DNA of 64,000 bases from WM-3-3 sp041660045 (GTDB lineage Bacteria > Pseudomonadota > Gammaproteobacteria > Methylococcales > Methylomonadaceae). The translations under genes and the position numbers were made by a program. The notes below the pieces were generated by a model that saw only the letters and a program-made list of their open reading frames with translations, ran no database searches and was not told where the DNA came from. Of this stretch, positions 60,613 through 64,000 are shown piece after piece. The stretch is from the NCBI GenBank assembly GCA_041660045.1, contig JBAZXA010000001.1, forward strand, positions 248,001-312,000, read 5' to 3'. Each line of letters begins with the position of its first letter. Within the stretch, counting starts at the first letter, position 1.

Positions 60613-62713
60613 CGTTTTTCTCCCACAATACACGATATAGATCAACTATTTTATTGCCGACATCCCTAGCGCTTAAGCCATATTCGTAACCCACACCAGA
60701 AAGGTCATGAATCAAATGTGGAGGAAGTTGCCCTGCAACTAACTTTACGTTGAGATGGTAAGGCGACCGACCAGTTAATAATTTGGGTTCCACTGTATAA
60801 CTAGCCCAACGGGTGCCATTAGCTTCAATACTTTTCTTTTGTAGGCGTAGATCACTAATACCGCCAAACAGTAGTGATGAGGTGTCTGATGGACGTAAAA
60901 AAACCAAGGGACTTAGTGAATAATTGGCAGGGATAACTTGTTCCCGTTCACCGCCATAAACGGTACCTATGAGAATAGGGGAGCGTAAGTTAAAAAGTTG
61001 TTCATCTCGAGGAATAACACCATCATGGACATATAATGAATGGGTATCACGGACATCGCCATTAGGATCTAAATCTCCAGAATGGAAAATTTCAGCGCCC
61101 TCCGCATCAGTAACGGTAACTTGTAAAAATACATTTCTTTCGGCAATCAGTCCTGATGGAACGCTATGGCCATCAGTTAGGTTTTTGACTTCAACATCAA
61201 ACTTAAGACCATCTGAAGTATCAACAATTTTAATGTCACCCAAGCCATAGCCATTACGCATTAATGTGGTCGCAGCGGATCGGTTTTCGGCCAGTAATTT
61301 GAGCTGTTGATCAATTATTTCTCTAGCCGCTTTACGTTCTTCAGGATCTGACCATAAGCCAGGAAATTTAGCTTCTTTGGGTACGTTACTTTCAAACTCT
61401 TTAGTTCCCCATCCGGCATCAACATCAAAGCTGACCCATTCTTCTGGTTTAGCAAATTCTTGTGCCTCAGAATTTATCGGGAATATACCGGGATGCACGA
61501 CAGAACTGTCTGGCCCTGGGAACATGTGATTGGTACGACGGTTAGGTTTAGTGGGTTTTCCCCTCACAATCGCCGCAGATGCATGTGGATAGTCAGAAGG
61601 CTTACCCGGTATTGGCCCCATATGGCAACTTTGGCAAGTATCGCCTCTTTTTGCCGCAGGGGTTTGTTTGTATTCGCTGAATAAATCCTCAAAGCGGATA
61701 CCATTAACTAAGCGTACATCATGACAGCGCCCACAAAATCCTGGCTGTGAAACTTGCTCAAGCAGTCGTGCTTCTAAATGGGTGTTTAAGGGATCATCCG
61801 CGTTTTCTTCTTGTACCCGTTTAAGTTCATCACCACTTCTTGGGCCATAAATAGGGCCAAAAATTGGCCCCGGTTCCAAAGGAAAACGCCCGGTAATCTT
61901 GCCATAGGCTTCAGGGACACGATGACAAACGACGCAGGTTATTCCTTCCAAGGCAACTTTTGAACGGTTACTGTTGCTGGTAAGTATGGGTTCTTCGCTA
62001 AACATGCCTGTTTGTGTATGGCAACGTTCACAAAAATCCCCTAGGGTACCTTTGGTTAATTTAACGAGTGTCGCTTGGTAAGCTAGAAAGGTTGGGCTAA
62101 TTTGAGCAAAGGCATGGCGGGATACCGACCATTCACGATAAATTTGTTGGTGACAAACACCACATTCTTGTGCTGAAGGGAATAACGATTTTTTGAATAA
62201 GTCATCATGAGCTTTATCACTGTTAAGCGCTTTGCTAGCACTGATAGCTGAAGGAGTCGCTGCAGCTTGTTTGCCTAGGCCAAAGTCAGCTCGGATATAG
62301 TTGACCAAATGCCAAACATCTTCTTTTTCCAAAGCGTTTTTAAAACCGGGCATAGGCAATCTACCGGTCCTAATTTTTGTATAAATAGCGCCATCTGGTT
62401 GGTTAATCACCTCATTACTGGTGAGGTCGGCTACTTTAATATCCATAAATGGGGCAATAGCGCCATCACCTTTACCCGCTTCACCATGGCACTGGGAACA
62501 TTCCCGTTGATAAATTTCTTTGCCCGTAGACCTTGATTCGTCATCAGCGGCAATGGGATTTTCAGTGCTTGCAAGACGGGGTGACACACGCCATTTATCA
62601 GGCACTTTAGGTTCTGCAGACACGTATCCTGAAACGAGGAATAAGGTAAGCAAAATTATTAAGACGTCAATTATGGCGCGCGAAATTAATGGCTTAATAA
62701 GCATTTGAATCAT
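60599..62713 (-). CDS. Exported six-heme c-type cytochrome, 704 aa
   Basis: A signal peptide (about 1-33) leads into a class I cytochrome c domain (heme at C72-x-x-C-H76; candidate axial Met in PMPGF near 121-124). Then come five further CxxCH sites at residues 184, 228, 260, 327 and 360. The C-terminal half (about 450-700) is a beta-rich region with NLTDGHSVPSG, a pattern seen in multiheme surface cytochromes. Six hemes would suit electron transfer between periplasm and cell surface. It is the first gene of an operon with the barrel and the membrane heme protein. The redox partner is not known. Confidence 0.9.
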   Translation of the reverse strand: MIQMLIKPLISRAIIDVLIILLTLFLVSGYVSAEPKVPDKWRVSPRLASTENPIAADDESRSTGKEIYQRECSQCHGEAGKGDGAIAPFMDIKVADLTSNEVINQPDGAIYTKIRTGRLPMPGFKNALEKEDVWHLVNYIRADFGLGKQAAATPSAISASKALNSDKAHDDLFKKSLFPSAQECGVCHQQIYREWSVSRHAFAQISPTFLAYQATLVKLTKGTLGDFCERCHTQTGMFSEEPILTSNSNRSKVALEGITCVVCHRVPEAYGKITGRFPLEPGPIFGPIYGPRSGDELKRVQEENADDPLNTHLEARLLEQVSQPGFCGRCHDVRLVNGIRFEDLFSEYKQTPAAKRGDTCQSCHMGPIPGKPSDYPHASAAIVRGKPTKPNRRTNHMFPGPDSSVVHPGIFPINSEAQEFAKPEEWVSFDVDAGWGTKEFESNVPKEAKFPGLWSDPEERKAAREIIDQQLKLLAENRSAATTLMRNGYGLGDIKIVDTSDGLKFDVEVKNLTDGHSVPSGLIAERNVFLQVTVTDAEGAEIFHSGDLDPNGDVRDTHSLYVHDGVIPRDEQLFNLRSPILIGTVYGGEREQVIPANYSLSPLVFLRPSDTSSLLFGGISDLRLQKKSIEANGTRWASYTVEPKLLTGRSPYHLNVKLVAGQLPPHLIHDLSGVGYEYGLSARDVGNKIVDLYRVLWEKNVDLK

Positions 62714-63108
62714 TCCTAAATTAACTCAGTAGTTTATTTTTTAAAGCTTTAGACTAAAAACTTAATATATCTTTACAATTTGTGCTAACTTGAAACAAAA
62801 ACAAATCTATCACATTGTTAACAATTGCTTATGATTCGTCAAGTAGAAGCTTAAATACAAAATAAGTTATTTAATATAAGGCAAATAAAAATAATTATCG
62901 GTCAATTAGTTAACAGAATTAAGAAACTATTTGTTTTATGATTTAGCGTTAACAACAGAACTAAAAAGTTAAGTGCTTTGAAGAAATAGCTTAAAGCCGA
63001 TTTAGGAAAAGGTTAAAGCATCGACAATCCATTTTTAACACTTCTAGATAGCCAAATGATTTAAAGTCAGATTAAGTGACTTTCCTTTTCCATAGTTTGG
63101 GCAACTTT
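62714..63108. other. Non-coding AT-rich spacer, about 395 nt
   Basis: Between the UPF0182 gene and the cytochrome gene, both on the minus strand. It should hold the promoter of the cytochrome operon. No confident box, terminator or ORF was seen. Confidence 0.4.
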
Positions 63109-64000
63109 TTACGGCTGAGGTGGTTGTTCTGGACTGGTTTTACTTTCAAATGTAGATTCATTTTGTAAAAACAGGTTTTGTAAATGTGTAAATGCTTCTC
63201 GGATGCTGGTATCCATTACAACTCGATTGCCAATAGAAACAATGACACGCGTCAATTCTGGAATCCGGGTGGTTGTAGAGACCAGATAGATGGGCTGTAC
63301 ATAGAGCATTGAGCTAATCATGGGCAGTACAATCATGCGGCCCCGCAACACTCTTGAGCCACCTTGATCCCAGAGGGAAAATTGTTCTGAAATTTTAGGG
63401 TCTTGGTCAATTAAGGCATCTACTTGGGCAGGCCCGTTGACTTGTACGTCTTTTTTAAATTTAAAGATAGTTATGTTAGGTTGATATTTAGTGGCGCAGG
63501 TTTGGTCATCTACCACGCCTGCAAGCCCTAACATGCTAAGATTGTCACGGCTGATAGGGGTCATAGGATTGATTAATACAAATTCTTCGCGATCCTGACA
63601 ATGACCAAAATCTATGGTCATGTAATAAGGTTTGACTTCTTTTTTACTTTCGGAGGCAAATTCCCAAGTTTCAGCTTGTTCATAAAAGAGTTCGGGCGTG
63701 TCTTGATGATATTTTGCATACACTTTCATCTGCAAATAATACATATCCCTGGGGTAACGCAGATGGTTTTGTAAAGGCTCCGGCATTTGTTCAAGATTTT
63801 CAAAAACATTTGGGTAAGCTAGCGCATAAGCCTGTATTAATGGGTCTGAAGGATCAGATATATAAAAATGGGTAGTGCCGTTATAGGCATCAACAACTAT
63901 CTTTACGGAATTACGGATGTAATTAAATTTTTGTATGCCATCTTGAAAACGCTCTGCGGAATATTGGGAGACCGGATATTCGTTGGATAAGGTATAAGCA
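63109..64000 (-). CDS. UPF0182 family membrane protein, C-terminal part
   Basis: The gene enters from the right edge; about 297 C-terminal residues are visible, out of about 900 in the family. The visible part is the extracytoplasmic domain with NSVKIVVDAYNGTTHFYISDPSDPLI, EQMPEPLQNHLRYPRDMY, VLINPMTPISRDNLSMLG and RVLRGRMIVLPM, which match the UPF0182 (COG1615) family. Residue Met at 63786 is internal, not the start. The N-terminal membrane helices lie beyond the window. Function is unknown. Confidence 0.9.
   Translation of the reverse strand, partial: AYTLSNEYPVSQYSAERFQDGIQKFNYIRNSVKIVVDAYNGTTHFYISDPSDPLIQAYALAYPNVFENLEQMPEPLQNHLRYPRDMYYLQMKVYAKYHQDTPELFYEQAETWEFASESKKEVKPYYMTIDFGHCQDREEFVLINPMTPISRDNLSMLGLAGVVDDQTCATKYQPNITIFKFKKDVQVNGPAQVDALIDQDPKISEQFSLWDQGGSRVLRGRMIVLPMISSMLYVQPIYLVSTTTRIPELTRVIVSIGNRVVMDTSIREAFTHLQNLFLQNESTFESKTSPEQPPQP

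Overview
The window looks like a chromosomal piece of a fairly AT-rich gammaproteobacterium. The best guess is a methanotroph-type Methylococcales relative, because a squalene-hopene cyclase, a PEP-CTERM protein, a heme A synthase, a multiheme cytochrome operon and a giant cyclic-glucan synthase sit beside a carAB-greA-yhbY-rlmE-ftsH-glmM-secG-tRNA-Leu block in the order known from Pseudomonas and E. coli. The taxonomic call is an inference from gene content; no rRNA gene is present.

Layout. Positions 1-9.5 kb hold a partial cysD, a diguanylate cyclase, a PEP-CTERM exported protein, an FAD-dependent dehydrogenase, a small DUF2905 protein, a single-domain response regulator whose 5' end is shifted out of frame at an A8 run, a DEAD-box helicase, a rhomboid protease and two membrane proteins. 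Positions 9.6-20 kb are the conserved housekeeping block. A possible attenuator hairpin precedes carA, and folP (and tpiA) are absent from their usual places. Positions 20-24.3 kb are a small integrative element in the tRNA-Leu(GAG) gene: P4-type integrase, an unknown 175-residue protein, AlpA-like regulator, Rha-like regulator, winged-helix protein, iteron-like repeats and a small DUF3820-like protein. It is bounded by a degenerate copy of the tRNA 3' end and carries a 30-bp perfect direct repeat at both ends.

Positions 24.3-43.3 kb look like an accessory envelope and stress region: shc preceded by a perfect 22-bp palindrome, a tiny lysine-rich protein, an sll1863-like stress protein, a 2905-residue cyclic beta-1,2-glucan synthase-like enzyme, a transglutaminase-like protein, then on the minus strand a Crp-type regulator, a hybrid multi-PAS histidine kinase and a receiver-PAS protein. 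Positions 44-53.5 kb hold an OmpA-type protein, a PilZ protein, the birA-coaX-SPOR operon, heme A synthase, an HDOD protein, ygfZ/ygfX, ychF and tRNA-Met.

Positions 53.5-64 kb hold an unknown membrane protein, an odd two-repeat protein ending in helix-hairpin-helix motifs, and a minus-strand operon encoding a six-heme exported cytochrome, an outer-membrane barrel, a membrane-anchored monoheme protein and a LytTR response regulator. This operon could be a porin-cytochrome conduit. A partial UPF0182 gene runs off the right edge. The items I rate most worth following are the porin-cytochrome operon, the two-repeat/HhH protein, and the small integrative element with its iterons.
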